Assembly (NCBI GenBank): GCA_018062345.1
Contig: JAGOSL010000005.1
Span: 1 to 64,000, forward strand
Direction of reading: 5' to 3'
DNA: 64,000 bases
Origin: Pseudomonadota bacterium
GTDB lineage: Bacteria; Pseudomonadota; Alphaproteobacteria; Paracaedibacterales; CAITNM01
Both the position numbers and the translations under genes were made by a program. The notes below the pieces were generated by a model, which ran no database searches, was not told where the DNA came from, and saw only the letters and a program-made list of their open reading frames with translations. Positions 25,225-33,964 of this stretch are shown in pieces. Each line of letters opens with the position of its first letter. Within the stretch, counting starts at the first letter, position 1.

Positions 25225-25545
25225 TTAGAAGGGCAGTTTCAGACCGGGGATATTCAAACCGCCTGTAATGCTTGACATTTCTTTATTCATGTTTTCATCG
25301 GCTTTATTTTTTGCATCATTAAATGAAGCAATAATTAGGTCTTCTAGCATTTCAACATCATCTTTATTGACAATTGAAGGGTCTATTTTTATGCGCATTA
25401 GCTGGCCTTTCCCGTTGACAGTTGCCACTACCATTCCTCCTCCTGAAGTGCCTTCCTGTGTTAGTGCTTCGCTCTTTTCTTGAATTTCTTGCATTTTTTG
25501 CTGCATCTGTTGCGCTTGCTTGAAAATTTGATTCATGTTTTTCAT
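25225..25545 (-). CDS. ybaB: YbaB/EbfC nucleoid-associated protein
   Basis: A 106-residue DNA-binding dimer of the YbaB/EbfC family. Its coiled N-helix (NQIFKQAQQMQQKMQEIQEK), the GGGMVVATVNGKGQLMRIKIDP core and the EMLEDLIIASFNDAKNKADE helix are all family features. AGGAG lies about six bases before the ATG. It follows dnaX by nine bases, the common dnaX-ybaB pair; the usual third partner, recR, is absent here. Confidence 0.93.
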   Translation of the reverse strand: MKNMNQIFKQAQQMQQKMQEIQEKSEALTQEGTSGGGMVVATVNGKGQLMRIKIDPSIVNKDDVEMLEDLIIASFNDAKNKADENMNKEMSSITGGLNIPGLKLPF

Positions 25546-25554
25546 AGAATTCTC

Positions 25555-27096
25555 CTAGTTTATTGTCACTTTTGCATCGGGGAACGCATGCAAAATTTCT
25601 TTAATTAATGGATGGTCTAAGGCTTGTTGTCGTAAATTTTCCCTTTCAATAGCCCTAGTTTGCGCAATCGTTAAGTTAGAATTATCCTGAACAATATCGA
25701 TTTTCCATGGTTGCCCAGTAATGCGTTCACAAGCATCTTTCAAAAGTTTTGTAAAATTTTTAGGCGCTCTAGTTCCAATGCCACAGACCAAATGGCCTGG
25801 TGTATAAGAAATTAGGTGCACTTCATGAAGGATATGTCCATGCAGTATTCCTTCTTTCGCATATAACAACAAATCTGCCATTGCTTCAAATGTTTGAGGC
25901 ATGGAAATTTTAGTAGGAGTGGAGGTTGATGTTGATGTTTGTTGAGTGCTCCTGCTACCAGAAGCCGCAGTAGGAGCTGCTATAATATCTTTAACGAATG
26001 CTAGGCGCATTAGCGCAACATCCAGCGCTTGGGAAGGCTGAAAACTGTTTTTGATATCATCATACGATTTTTGCATCAAATCCCAACTTTGCAATAATAC
26101 GCTTGTGGGCAGAAAATCTACTAATTTTTTACCATTTGCCCTTTCAGCTTCTGCCCAGGCAGTATTATTTGCAAGGGATGGAACATTTTTTAGGCAAATA
26201 ATCCAATACAGAATATGTATAAGATCTTGGGCTATCAACAGCGGGTCGCCGCCACTTTCATAAATCTCGTGTAATGTTTTTATGGCCTGATCGACATCTC
26301 CTTGAAAAAGTGATTCAAAAATATTGAATAATTTGTCACGATCACTAAGTCCCAACATTGCTTGAGTAGTTGCTGCAGAAATAACTTCATTTCCGCTTAA
26401 CATAATCGCTTGGTCAAGTAAGCTTAGCGCATCGCGCATTGACCCATCAGCAGCTCTTGCAATAATTGCTAAAGCATCAATTTCGGAAGTTATATTTTCT
26501 TGCGCTAAAACGTTCTGCAAGTGACTGATAATTTTTGCTGGTTGCATGACCGCTAAATCAAATCGCATACAACGTGATAATATTGTATCCGGAATTTTCT
26601 TGATTTCTGTTGTTGCAAAAATAAATTTTACATGAGGAGGGGGCTCTTCTAGCGTTTTTAATAGTGCATTAAAGGCCGACTTTGAAAGCATATGAACTTC
26701 ATCGATGATGAAGATTTTATAACGTCCTTGTACTGCTTTGTAGCGTGAAGATTCTGTTAGCTCGCGCATATCATCAATGCCTGTGTGGCTTGCTGCATCT
26801 ATCTCAACCACATCCATGTGTCGATCAGTTAAAATTCCTTGGCATGATATGCAAACATCGCAAGGAGTAATTTGTGGATGAATCTGCTTACCATCAGTGC
26901 CTAAACAGTTTAGGCTTTTTGCTATAATACGGGCTGTCGTTGTTTTTCCAACGCCACGAATTCCATGAAGCAAAATGGCATGAGGTATGCTTTTATTATC
27001 AAAAGCATTTTTCAAACTGGTTACCAAATTTTCTTGCCCAATGAGTTGTTCAAGATTTTGTGGTCTATATTTTCTAGCTAGAACACGATACGACAT
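25555..27096 (-). CDS. dnaX: DNA polymerase III subunit gamma/tau
   Basis: The clamp-loader ATPase of the replicase. The ATG at 27096 gives MSYRVLARKYRPQNLEQLIGQ, the standard start, after a TAGGAAATTT ribosome site; the in-frame extension upstream runs into SRP RNA. The 513-residue protein has Walker A GIRGVGKTT, four zinc-binding cysteines (CLG ... CDVCISC), Walker B and DEVHMLS (IIDEVHMLSKSAFNALLKTLEEPP) and the sensor SRC (DTILSRCMRF). The C-terminal part is shorter than in E. coli tau. An Ala/Ser/Thr-rich linker (GSRSTQQTSTST) separates the clamp-loader part from the C-domain. I see no frameshift site for a separate gamma product. Confidence 0.94.
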   Translation of the reverse strand: MSYRVLARKYRPQNLEQLIGQENLVTSLKNAFDNKSIPHAILLHGIRGVGKTTTARIIAKSLNCLGTDGKQIHPQITPCDVCISCQGILTDRHMDVVEIDAASHTGIDDMRELTESSRYKAVQGRYKIFIIDEVHMLSKSAFNALLKTLEEPPPHVKFIFATTEIKKIPDTILSRCMRFDLAVMQPAKIISHLQNVLAQENITSEIDALAIIARAADGSMRDALSLLDQAIMLSGNEVISAATTQAMLGLSDRDKLFNIFESLFQGDVDQAIKTLHEIYESGGDPLLIAQDLIHILYWIICLKNVPSLANNTAWAEAERANGKKLVDFLPTSVLLQSWDLMQKSYDDIKNSFQPSQALDVALMRLAFVKDIIAAPTAASGSRSTQQTSTSTSTPTKISMPQTFEAMADLLLYAKEGILHGHILHEVHLISYTPGHLVCGIGTRAPKNFTKLLKDACERITGQPWKIDIVQDNSNLTIAQTRAIERENLRQQALDHPLIKEILHAFPDAKVTIN

Positions 27097-27113
27097 AAAT
27101 TTCCTACAAAAAT

Positions 27114-27202
27114 GAAGGCTGCGCTGACCCAATTACCAATCGTTACGGCTGCTTTCTTCCGAACCTGACCGGATTAGCGCGGCATTTGTCCAGGCAACCT
27201 TC
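27114..27202 (-). ncRNA. ffs: 4.5S signal recognition particle RNA
   Basis: The RNA core of the signal recognition particle, which binds Ffh and delivers membrane proteins. The minus strand has the conserved Ffh-binding hairpin CCGGTCAGGTTCGGAAGAAA followed by GCAGCCGTAACG. The ends GAAGGTTGC and GCAGCCTTC pair, closing a hairpin of about 89 bases. The domain-IV tetraloop area (GGAA) is intact. A short T run follows the 3' end. It lies 17 bases upstream of dnaX, as in many bacteria. Confidence 0.9.
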
Positions 27203-27400
27203 ACATGAAAGGTATCATGATTTTTTTAAAAAGGGAATTAGATTAGCGTAGTAAGAAGAAGAGCTTTTTCTAAGCTTTTATCTCAAGAATCAACTCAATC
27301 ACATAGCTATGATATGTTGATCCATATAATAATTTTCATGCTATCTTTTAAATTAATTCTTCAAAATTATAAAAAGTGTTTTCAAGAAACTCAGCCAAAA

Positions 27401-28852
27401 TTAACGCCGCCAAAAGTTTGGTGACAAGAAAATAATGGCAGTCAATAATTCAAGGCGCCCCAGAATCATTCCAATCATCAAAAGTATCTTCGATGCTAAT
27501 GGAATAGAGCAAAGATTGCCAGCGGGACCTAGTGTTTTTCCTAGTCCAGCTCCTATATTGCCGACGCTTGCGACAGCACCAGACAATGAACTTATAAAGT
27601 TAAGTCCAGTTAATGATAGTAATATTGAAAGTACTGCAACAGTCACTAGATACAGGCCGATAAAAGAGAAAACAGATGTTACTAAATGATCAGAAATTTT
27701 TTGACCTTGATACATCGGAACAAAAACGCCATGAGGTCGTCGCAACTGCTTTAAGTGGTTGCGAATGAATGTGGCAACAATTTGAAACCGAAAAATTTTA
27801 ATGCCACCAGCAGTAGATCCAGTGCTTCCTCCAATAAAGGACATTAAGAATATCAAAGTGACAATAGTGGATCCAAAATCCATATAATTAAACAACACAA
27901 ATCCCGTTGTGGTAATTGTTGAAACAGCGACGAAGCATCCCATACGTATGCTCTCAAGCAATTCTTTTCCTTGAATAAGTAAGCAGAAACTAAGAGATAC
28001 ACTTGCTAGGGCAAGTGTCATTAAATATCCTTTTAATTGTTGGTCACGAAGAACGCTTTTATAGTCTCCCTGCCACATGCGGATATAAAGCATTAAAGTG
28101 CTTCCGCCGATGATCATTAAAATCACAAGTATGGTTTCTACAGTTGGACTATCAAAAGCAATTAATCCTGAGTTTCTTGTTGAAAGTCCTCCAGTGGAAA
28201 TTGCGGCTGCTGCATGACAAAAGGCATCAAAAACTTGCATCCCACAAAAACTCAAACTTATGCACCCAAGAACTGTAAAGAAAGAATAAGCGTATAAAAT
28301 TCCTGTAGCAATTTGAGAGACTCTGGGCAGAATTTTTTCAGAGCGATCTGAAAATTCACTCCTAAACAGCTGCATTCCGCCAATACGTAACACGGGAAAT
28401 ATGGTTATTGCCATCACAACAATTCCAATGCCACCAAGCCATTGCAAAATAGCACGCCATAATATCAAACTTTTAGGGATGGATTCCAAGTCATTCATCG
28501 AAGCAAATCCAGTTGTGGTTAGCGCGGAAACTGATTCAAATAAAGAGTTAACAAAAGTGCAATCAGGGGAAAGCCAATAAAAGGGTAATCCCGAAAAAAA
28601 ACTACATGTCACCCAAGATAAAAACGTCAATAAAAATGCTTCACGGATACCAAGTTTAATCTGAGTTTTTTGATAATTTGTAAGCGATAGCAGCACTCCT
28701 GTGCTGCTTGTAATGAAGAATGGAATTAAAAAAAACTGCCAATCACTGCTATTTTCAAACAAAAGCTCATAAGCTATTGGAATCAACATAATGCCAGCAA
28801 CACCAGCAATCATGGCTCCAATCACAAAAAATACTGATCTCCAGTCAATCAT
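27401..28852 (-). CDS. trkH: Trk-type potassium uptake membrane subunit
   Basis: A 483-residue potassium transporter with four repeated M1-P-M2 units. Its filter-like segments are SALTTTGFASM, AAAISTGGLSTR, STITTTGFVLF and SVGNIGAGLGKTLGP, with a membrane helix on each side. It is the membrane partner of TrkA, which is not in the window, so potassium uptake would need a distant trkA. The ATG begins MIDWRSVFF. About 200 bases separate its stop from the SRP RNA region, in which I see nothing more. Confidence 0.92.
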   Translation of the reverse strand: MIDWRSVFFVIGAMIAGVAGIMLIPIAYELLFENSSDWQFFLIPFFITSSTGVLLSLTNYQKTQIKLGIREAFLLTFLSWVTCSFFSGLPFYWLSPDCTFVNSLFESVSALTTTGFASMNDLESIPKSLILWRAILQWLGGIGIVVMAITIFPVLRIGGMQLFRSEFSDRSEKILPRVSQIATGILYAYSFFTVLGCISLSFCGMQVFDAFCHAAAAISTGGLSTRNSGLIAFDSPTVETILVILMIIGGSTLMLYIRMWQGDYKSVLRDQQLKGYLMTLALASVSLSFCLLIQGKELLESIRMGCFVAVSTITTTGFVLFNYMDFGSTIVTLIFLMSFIGGSTGSTAGGIKIFRFQIVATFIRNHLKQLRRPHGVFVPMYQGQKISDHLVTSVFSFIGLYLVTVAVLSILLSLTGLNFISSLSGAVASVGNIGAGLGKTLGPAGNLCSIPLASKILLMIGMILGRLELLTAIIFLSPNFWRR

Positions 28853-28936
28853 TGATTCGCTCGTTATTACTTAAATTTATAGTGCTTCCCAAATTTAAAG
28901 AGATTTTAAATGAGATAATATTTTCTTTGTTACGCA

Positions 28937-29581
28937 TTACAAAAAATTATATGGGTAGCGTTTAGTGGTAAAACGCCAAACAAATCCTGGGGGAATATTT
29001 TTCCATAGCGAAACAACACGCTTTTGTAAAAGCTCTCCCTCCATAAATCGTATGGGGGAAACAGGACTATAGGTAACATGAAAAATTGAGCCAGTTTCAG
29101 GGTTTAAAACATCCAAAGCTGATTGGATAATACGTTCACGTATTGCATCTTCCATGTATGTTAATGGTATTGTAGATATCACATAATCAACCTTACCAAT
29201 CCACGAATTTGGTATTAATTTTGGCAGTTCTTCTGAATTGCCATGGATAATTTTTGGTTGTGTTTTTAATTGGTATAAATCACATAGAGATGCTTTTAAA
29301 AAGTCACCCATTGTTTGGTCAGGCTCAACCACCGCAAGTCTATCAATATTTGCTCCTCTTGCCAAAATTGCTCTCGTTAAACGCCCAGTTGTAGCACCAA
29401 TCTCAACAATTGTTGTTTTCTGGGTGATGTTTAGTTGACTGGCTGCTAAACTAGCAAGTTTTAAAGAAGTGGGTACGAATGCGCCTAACTGAATAGGAGA
29501 TTTCAAACACTGCCTGAAGAATAATTTATTTTCTTCAGCAACCAGTGATTTGGTCGTTGTAGTATATGATAAACTAGTCAT
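28937..29581 (-). CDS. PmtA-like class I SAM methyltransferase
   Basis: A 214-residue SAM methyltransferase with the arrangement of phospholipid N-methyltransferases: FFRQCLKSPIQLGAFVPTSLKLA before the binding site, VEIGATTGRLTRAILARG as motif I, VVEPDQTMG as motif II, DYVISTIPL (where DNA methylases have NPP) and NIPPGFVWRF at the end. In alphaproteobacteria PmtA converts phosphatidylethanolamine to phosphatidylcholine. The substrate here is inferred from family resemblance; related rRNA-dimethyladenosine-like proteins share this form. It diverges from ccmA with 56 bases between the starts. Confidence 0.62.
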   Translation of the reverse strand: MTSLSYTTTTKSLVAEENKLFFRQCLKSPIQLGAFVPTSLKLASLAASQLNITQKTTIVEIGATTGRLTRAILARGANIDRLAVVEPDQTMGDFLKASLCDLYQLKTQPKIIHGNSEELPKLIPNSWIGKVDYVISTIPLTYMEDAIRERIIQSALDVLNPETGSIFHVTYSPVSPIRFMEGELLQKRVVSLWKNIPPGFVWRFTTKRYPYNFL

Positions 29582-29637
29582 AATAACAGATCGAGAATAA
29601 CTAAAAGCATTTTAGCTGTATTAGCAAGAGATCGCAA

Positions 29638-30189
29638 ATGTCTATACAAGTTTCGGGGCTAGTTCATCCATTTATTCGTGTTTCTTATTATCTTCCTATT
29701 AATATTTTAGTGTCAGGAGGAAGTGTTTTAGCAGTATGTGGGGTGAATGGAAGCGGTAAAACCACATTTTTGAAATTACTTTTAAATGAAGTGCAACCCA
29801 AAAAAGGCACCATTAACGCACATGCTGAGTATGCGTATTTGGGGGTAAAAAATGGACTTAAACCGCAACTGAAACTTCGTTTGCAATTACCGTATTTTAC
29901 ATCAAAACCGCAACAGTTTCCCTGGCCAGAATTTCTAGATAAAATTTATCAAGATCTATCAAAAGGCCAACAACGCTTAGTCGCTCTATGGATAGTGTTA
30001 CATAGTACAAAATCACTGATTCTAATAGATGAACCCTTTATGCATTTAGATAAAAATAATTCTTCACTTGTAAATGCATGGATAAATGAGCAGTTGAACT
30101 TAAAAAAAACAATTATTCTGACACATCATAATCCTGAAGATTTAAAAACCATACAATCACTGCAAGTACTTGATTTAAATGAATGCTAA
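29638..30189 (+). CDS. ccmA: Heme exporter ATP-binding protein CcmA
   Basis: The ATPase of the CcmAB complex needed in cytochrome c maturation to release heme from CcmE. At 183 residues it is somewhat short (E. coli about 205). Walker A GVNGSGKTT, the signature LSKGQQRLV, Walker B LILIDEP and the HH of LTHHNPE are present. A compact ABC of this size is typical of CcmA. Its partner ccmB is 29 kb away in another operon, downstream of typA. No ccmC, ccmD or ccmE is nearby. Confidence 0.8.
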   Translation: MSIQVSGLVHPFIRVSYYLPINILVSGGSVLAVCGVNGSGKTTFLKLLLNEVQPKKGTINAHAEYAYLGVKNGLKPQLKLRLQLPYFTSKPQQFPWPEFLDKIYQDLSKGQQRLVALWIVLHSTKSLILIDEPFMHLDKNNSSLVNAWINEQLNLKKTIILTHHNPEDLKTIQSLQVLDLNEC

Positions 30190-30288
30190 CTAATAAACGT
30201 AGATCATTAACGTATAAAATTTTATTAAAAGTATTTTAATTATTTTCATGTAAAACGATTCTAGATTTAATAATTTTAGAGTCAATTC

Positions 30289-31167
30289 ATGAAAAAAATA
30301 TTAGTTTTAACAATTTCCCTTTTTTGTGCCGTTTCGGCTCGTATGAGTAAAGAAGAAATAACTGCAGAAGTAGAAGCATATAAGGGGGTCGCTCGACAAG
30401 CTGGCGAGATAATAAGCCCTATGTATGCGCAAGTGAAAGAAGCTCAAAAAACGGCAAGTGCTCCATTAGATGAAGTAATTGCTCCATTAGAAATTGAAAG
30501 AAGCTCCCTTCAAGAAAGGGTCCAGGATCTTTATAACCACCGAAGCCATTTGATAGAAGAGCATAGAGTGAAGATGCGCTATTTAAGCGAAGAGCATAAA
30601 GCTTCTCTAGAAGCTGCACTTGCTCCATTGCAAACAGAGCTTGCAAGGCTTCGCGATCCAATACAAGTTCAAGCGGAAAAATTGCGTCAAGCACGATGCA
30701 AAGTAGAGTCCGATCATTATAAAATGAAAGCTGACCCCAAATGGGGAAAATGGGTCGATGGACTTGATAGTTTAGGAGTGGGAATCAAAATGAGTAACTA
30801 TGATAGGCAAATTGCTGAATTATTCTCTAGCGTTGATGGTGATTTGCCTGTTCACATTGATGAAATAAAAAGAGATATGGAAAGCAAGCATGATGAATGC
30901 TTGAAAGATGAAGCAACGCGCTTTAATGCTGACCTAGATTTAATGCAATCAAAAATTCAAGAAATACAAAATGCTATAACTCCTTTTGATGAGCAGATTC
31001 TTGCGCTTAAAAAAGAAAAATCATCTATTCTTCGTGAAGTAGCGCAAGGTAGTTCTGCTCTCCTTCAAGAAATTCAGCAAAACATAGAGATAGAATCAAT
31101 ATTTAACAAAATAGAAGGATTTACGCTTGTTAAGAAAAGAAAAAACAGAAAATCAACTCATAAATAA
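30289..31167 (+). CDS. Exported coiled-coil protein, function unknown
   Basis: A 292-residue protein that I do not recognise. It starts with a good signal peptide (MKKILVLTISLFCAVSA, cleavage at VSA/RM). The rest is almost wholly helical and charged, with long heptad-like runs rich in E, K, Q and L. It contains an approximate internal repeat, SAPLDEVIAPLEIERSSLQE early (about residues 62-81) and ITPFDEQILALKKEKSSIL late (about 236-254). The C-terminus is very basic (KKRKNRKSTHK). It starts 99 bases after ccmA. A periplasmic structural or host-directed protein are both possible, but nothing decides between them. Confidence 0.6.
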   Translation: MKKILVLTISLFCAVSARMSKEEITAEVEAYKGVARQAGEIISPMYAQVKEAQKTASAPLDEVIAPLEIERSSLQERVQDLYNHRSHLIEEHRVKMRYLSEEHKASLEAALAPLQTELARLRDPIQVQAEKLRQARCKVESDHYKMKADPKWGKWVDGLDSLGVGIKMSNYDRQIAELFSSVDGDLPVHIDEIKRDMESKHDECLKDEATRFNADLDLMQSKIQEIQNAITPFDEQILALKKEKSSILREVAQGSSALLQEIQQNIEIESIFNKIEGFTLVKKRKNRKSTHK

Positions 31168-31320
31168 TTTGATTAAATCATTAAGTTTTAGTTTTGATCA
31201 TTTTTAAAATAATGTTCGTGCTTAAACTAAAAAAATAAAGGCCTGGGAACTAATGTGCCATTATGCATTAGCCCGATTTCATGTGTGTGGAAAAATAAAA
31301 ATTTTTTAACACGAGGCATT
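31168..31320. other. Spacer between coiled-coil gene and small peptide frame
   Basis: Together with 31474-31607 this flanks the small minus-strand peptide frame in a 440-base gap. It is AT-rich. A long-range complementary pair, TTTTAGTTT and AAACTAAAA, is present but carries no G-C stem, so I do not call it a terminator. I see nothing else in it. Confidence 0.4.
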
Positions 31321-31473
31321 CTAAATATTTTTGTACTTTTTAGAGTGCGAATTTTTTGACTTTGTTCCAATGTGTCTCTGATCTTTTGCTTTTTTAGAGT
31401 GTATAGATGAACAAAAAAGTGACCCAAATAACATAAGTAAAAGAGCTAATTTTGCTAGTGCCAGTGCGTTCAT
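31321..31473 (-). CDS. Small secreted basic peptide candidate
   Basis: A 50-codon frame on the minus strand starting ATG at 31473. The first 22 residues form a plausible signal peptide (MNALALAKLALLLMLFGSLF), followed by a basic tail with many K, S and H residues (KKAKDQRHIGTKSKNSHSKK). AAGG lies about nine bases before the ATG. It has no recognised family. A frame of similar length overlaps it (31227-31427) but has no signal peptide, so I prefer this one. The lysine/serine-rich end recalls the basic tail of the coiled-coil gene next to it. It may be a spurious frame. Confidence 0.4.
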   Translation of the reverse strand: MNALALAKLALLLMLFGSLFCSSIHSKKAKDQRHIGTKSKNSHSKKYKNI

Positions 31474-31607
31474 TTATGTCTAGCCTTAATTAGTTTCTAC
31501 GCAAATGCTAGGTTACTTGTTTTGAATAATCAATGGGAAAATCAGTTGGCTTTTTCTCGTTGACATACGAAATGGATCATTAAGTGCATGGTGTGTTCGT
31601 TTTCTAA

Positions 31608-32633
31608 TTATGCCTTGCTATGTAAGGTTTCCTTTAAAAAAAATTCTGCCTGCTCAATTAACTCATCCATAATGCTGGCAGTTGACTGAATTTTGCTGAC
31701 CATACCAACGCTTTGACCTGCCATTAAAGAGCCATTTTCAATGTCTCCATCAATTGCTGCGCGTCTCAAAGCCCCAGCCCAGTAGTGCTCTATTTTTAAC
31801 TGTGCTTCTTTTAAGTCAAGCGAGCCACTATCGTATTCTTTTATGACGGTTGCTTGCACTTCTAAAAATTCTTTAGTTGCTTTATTAGCTAGTGCACGGA
31901 CTGGTATAACCGGAAAACGTGGGTCAAGTTGCAGTGACACGATAGCATCACGGGCTTGAGCTTTAATAAAAGCCTGCTTGAAATTTTCATGGGCGGGTGA
32001 TTCTTCGGCGCACACAAAACGTGTGCCTAGTTGGCATCCACTTGCGCCCATTTTGAGATAGGAAACAATAGCTTCTCCTCTGCCTATGCCTCCCGCTACA
32101 AATACTGGCACCTCATGAATTTGTGGTAATATTTCTTGGGCAAGAACGCTGGTTGACACTGGACCAATATGTCCGCCCGCTTCACTGCCTTCTATAACTA
32201 AGGCATCTGCCCCCATTTTTATTAATTTCTTAGCGATTACCAATGCAGGGGCAAAGCCAATTATTAAACAGTCATATTCTTTTAACTTAGAAAAACTTGC
32301 AGCATTTGGTAAGCCTCCCGCTAGAACGACATGACGAATTTTATGTTTTCCGCAAATACCAATCATTTCTTCAAGTTTTGGATGCATTGTAATGAGATTA
32401 ACGCCGAAAGGCTTTTCTGTTATTGCTTTTGTACGAGTAATTTCTTGACAAAGTAGGTCGGGAGACATAGCTCCACTTGCAAGCACGCCGAATCCCCCAG
32501 CATTTGAAATAGCTGCGACTAAACGATGGTCGGAAACCCATGTCATGGCGCCGCCCAAAATAGCATATTTAGTCCCTAGAAAATTACTGCCTCTTTTAAA
32601 TAAACGTTCAATAGATAAGTTGTGATAAGTCAT
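31608..32633 (-). CDS. FMN-dependent nitronate monooxygenase-like protein
   Basis: A 341-residue TIM-barrel flavoprotein of the nitronate monooxygenase / FabK-like family. AGGFGVLASG near the start, EGSEAGGHIGP in the middle, VPVFVAGGIG for FMN phosphate, LGTRFVC and GSLMAGQSVGMV near the end are typical. Members oxidise nitronates or act as enoyl-ACP reductases; sequence alone does not distinguish these. Its ATG directly follows the lysC stop (TAAATG), so the two genes are coupled even though they share no obvious pathway. Confidence 0.8.
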   Translation of the reverse strand: MTYHNLSIERLFKRGSNFLGTKYAILGGAMTWVSDHRLVAAISNAGGFGVLASGAMSPDLLCQEITRTKAITEKPFGVNLITMHPKLEEMIGICGKHKIRHVVLAGGLPNAASFSKLKEYDCLIIGFAPALVIAKKLIKMGADALVIEGSEAGGHIGPVSTSVLAQEILPQIHEVPVFVAGGIGRGEAIVSYLKMGASGCQLGTRFVCAEESPAHENFKQAFIKAQARDAIVSLQLDPRFPVIPVRALANKATKEFLEVQATVIKEYDSGSLDLKEAQLKIEHYWAGALRRAAIDGDIENGSLMAGQSVGMVSKIQSTASIMDELIEQAEFFLKETLHSKA

Positions 32634-33875
32634 TTAAGCAGCCTTTTGAGAGGAAGATTGGTCAAGGCAGAATGCCTTATGAAGAGCCGTTAATGCCAGT
32701 TGTAATGATTGTTGATTAATAACTAGAGACATTTTAATTTCTGACGAATAAATCATATGAATATTTATTCCTTCGTTAGCTAAAGTTCTACATATTAACG
32801 CTGGAATATCCATGTTGCTGCGCAGTCCAATACCAATTACAGTGATTTTTGCGACATTCCGGTCAATAGAAATATCAGAAAATCCAAGCGTATCTTTAGA
32901 GCTGTTCATTGTTTCGCTAAAACGCTCAATATCGTTACGATTAATCATGCCATCTAAATCACAACAGCTTTCGCGTGTGTGTGATTGGGTAATCATATCT
33001 ACAAGGATATCGGATTGCCCCATAATTGTATAAAGTTTTGCCGCAATTCCTGGTTGATTTTTTAAATTTTTTAAAGTGATTTTTGCTTCTTGTAAGCTGT
33101 GCACAATGCTTGTGATGTTTCTTTTTTCTGCAGTAGAGTGATAGTTCTCAACAATTTCAGTGCCCTTAGGTGAGTCTGCTAGGCTAGATAATACCCGCAA
33201 TTTAATTCCATGTTTCATGGCCATTTCAACTGAGCGTGGCTGCAGAACTTTAGCTCCAGCTGCAGCCATTTCAAACATTTCATTATAGCTTAAAGTGTCT
33301 TGCCTTCGAGCATCTGGAACCAATCGAGGGTCTGCTGTATATATACCATCGACATCAGTGTATATATCACAACGATCGGCTTTAAGAGCAACAGCAAGTG
33401 CAACGGCAGTGGTGTCTGATCCGCCTCGTCCAATGGTCGTTATCATACCTTCCTTACTTAATCCTTGAAATCCAGCTATTACCGGAATTTCTCCGCTACT
33501 CAGACTTTGAAGAATTTTATCGGGGCTTATGTGCTGAATTCGTGCATTGGTGGCTACATGATCGGTATGTATGGGAATTTGCCATGCCATGAATGAGCGC
33601 GCTTTCATATTTGTTTTTTTTAATGCCAGGGCTAATAAGCCTGCTGTGACTTGCTCGCCTGCGCTCGCTACTACATCATGCTCAGCTGTTGGCTCGTTAG
33701 GGCAAAGCGCTTGAGAATAGCCAACTAATTGATCTGTAATACCAGCCATTGCAGATACAACTGCAACGACTTGATTTCCATTCAGCATTTCCTGACGAAT
33801 AACTTGCGCAACATGCTCTAGTCGTGCCAGATTTGCAACTGAAGTGCCGCCAAATTTTAAAATACAAAGTGCCAT
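32634..33875 (-). CDS. lysC: Aspartate kinase
   Basis: It phosphorylates aspartate, the first step to lysine, meso-DAP, methionine and threonine, and so feeds MurE. I use the ATG at 33875, giving MALCILKFGGTSV and 413 residues; an upstream in-frame ATG would add a hydrophobic stretch with no kinase similarity. KFGGTS, the GRGGSDTTA motif, FEMAAAGAKVLQPRSVEMA and two C-terminal ACT domains (LKNLKNQPGIAAKLYTIMG, ITVIGIGLRSNMDIPA) follow in order. The ACT domains imply allosteric feedback control. It is divergent from ubiG with 89 bases between. Confidence 0.93.
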   Translation of the reverse strand: MALCILKFGGTSVANLARLEHVAQVIRQEMLNGNQVVAVVSAMAGITDQLVGYSQALCPNEPTAEHDVVASAGEQVTAGLLALALKKTNMKARSFMAWQIPIHTDHVATNARIQHISPDKILQSLSSGEIPVIAGFQGLSKEGMITTIGRGGSDTTAVALAVALKADRCDIYTDVDGIYTADPRLVPDARRQDTLSYNEMFEMAAAGAKVLQPRSVEMAMKHGIKLRVLSSLADSPKGTEIVENYHSTAEKRNITSIVHSLQEAKITLKNLKNQPGIAAKLYTIMGQSDILVDMITQSHTRESCCDLDGMINRNDIERFSETMNSSKDTLGFSDISIDRNVAKITVIGIGLRSNMDIPALICRTLANEGINIHMIYSSEIKMSLVINQQSLQLALTALHKAFCLDQSSSQKAA

Positions 33876-33964
33876 GATATGAATATGGTATGTTGAGTTG
33901 TAAATATCAAGAGAGTGGACTGCTACTGTAAAACAAAATAAGAATTTTAAAAAGGAATTTATCG

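Noticed and set aside
31227-31427. A 66-codon minus-strand open frame in the gap between the coiled-coil gene and the FMN oxidoreductase.
   Set aside because: It overlaps the frame with a signal peptide (31321-31473) and shows no domain, leader or ribosome site.
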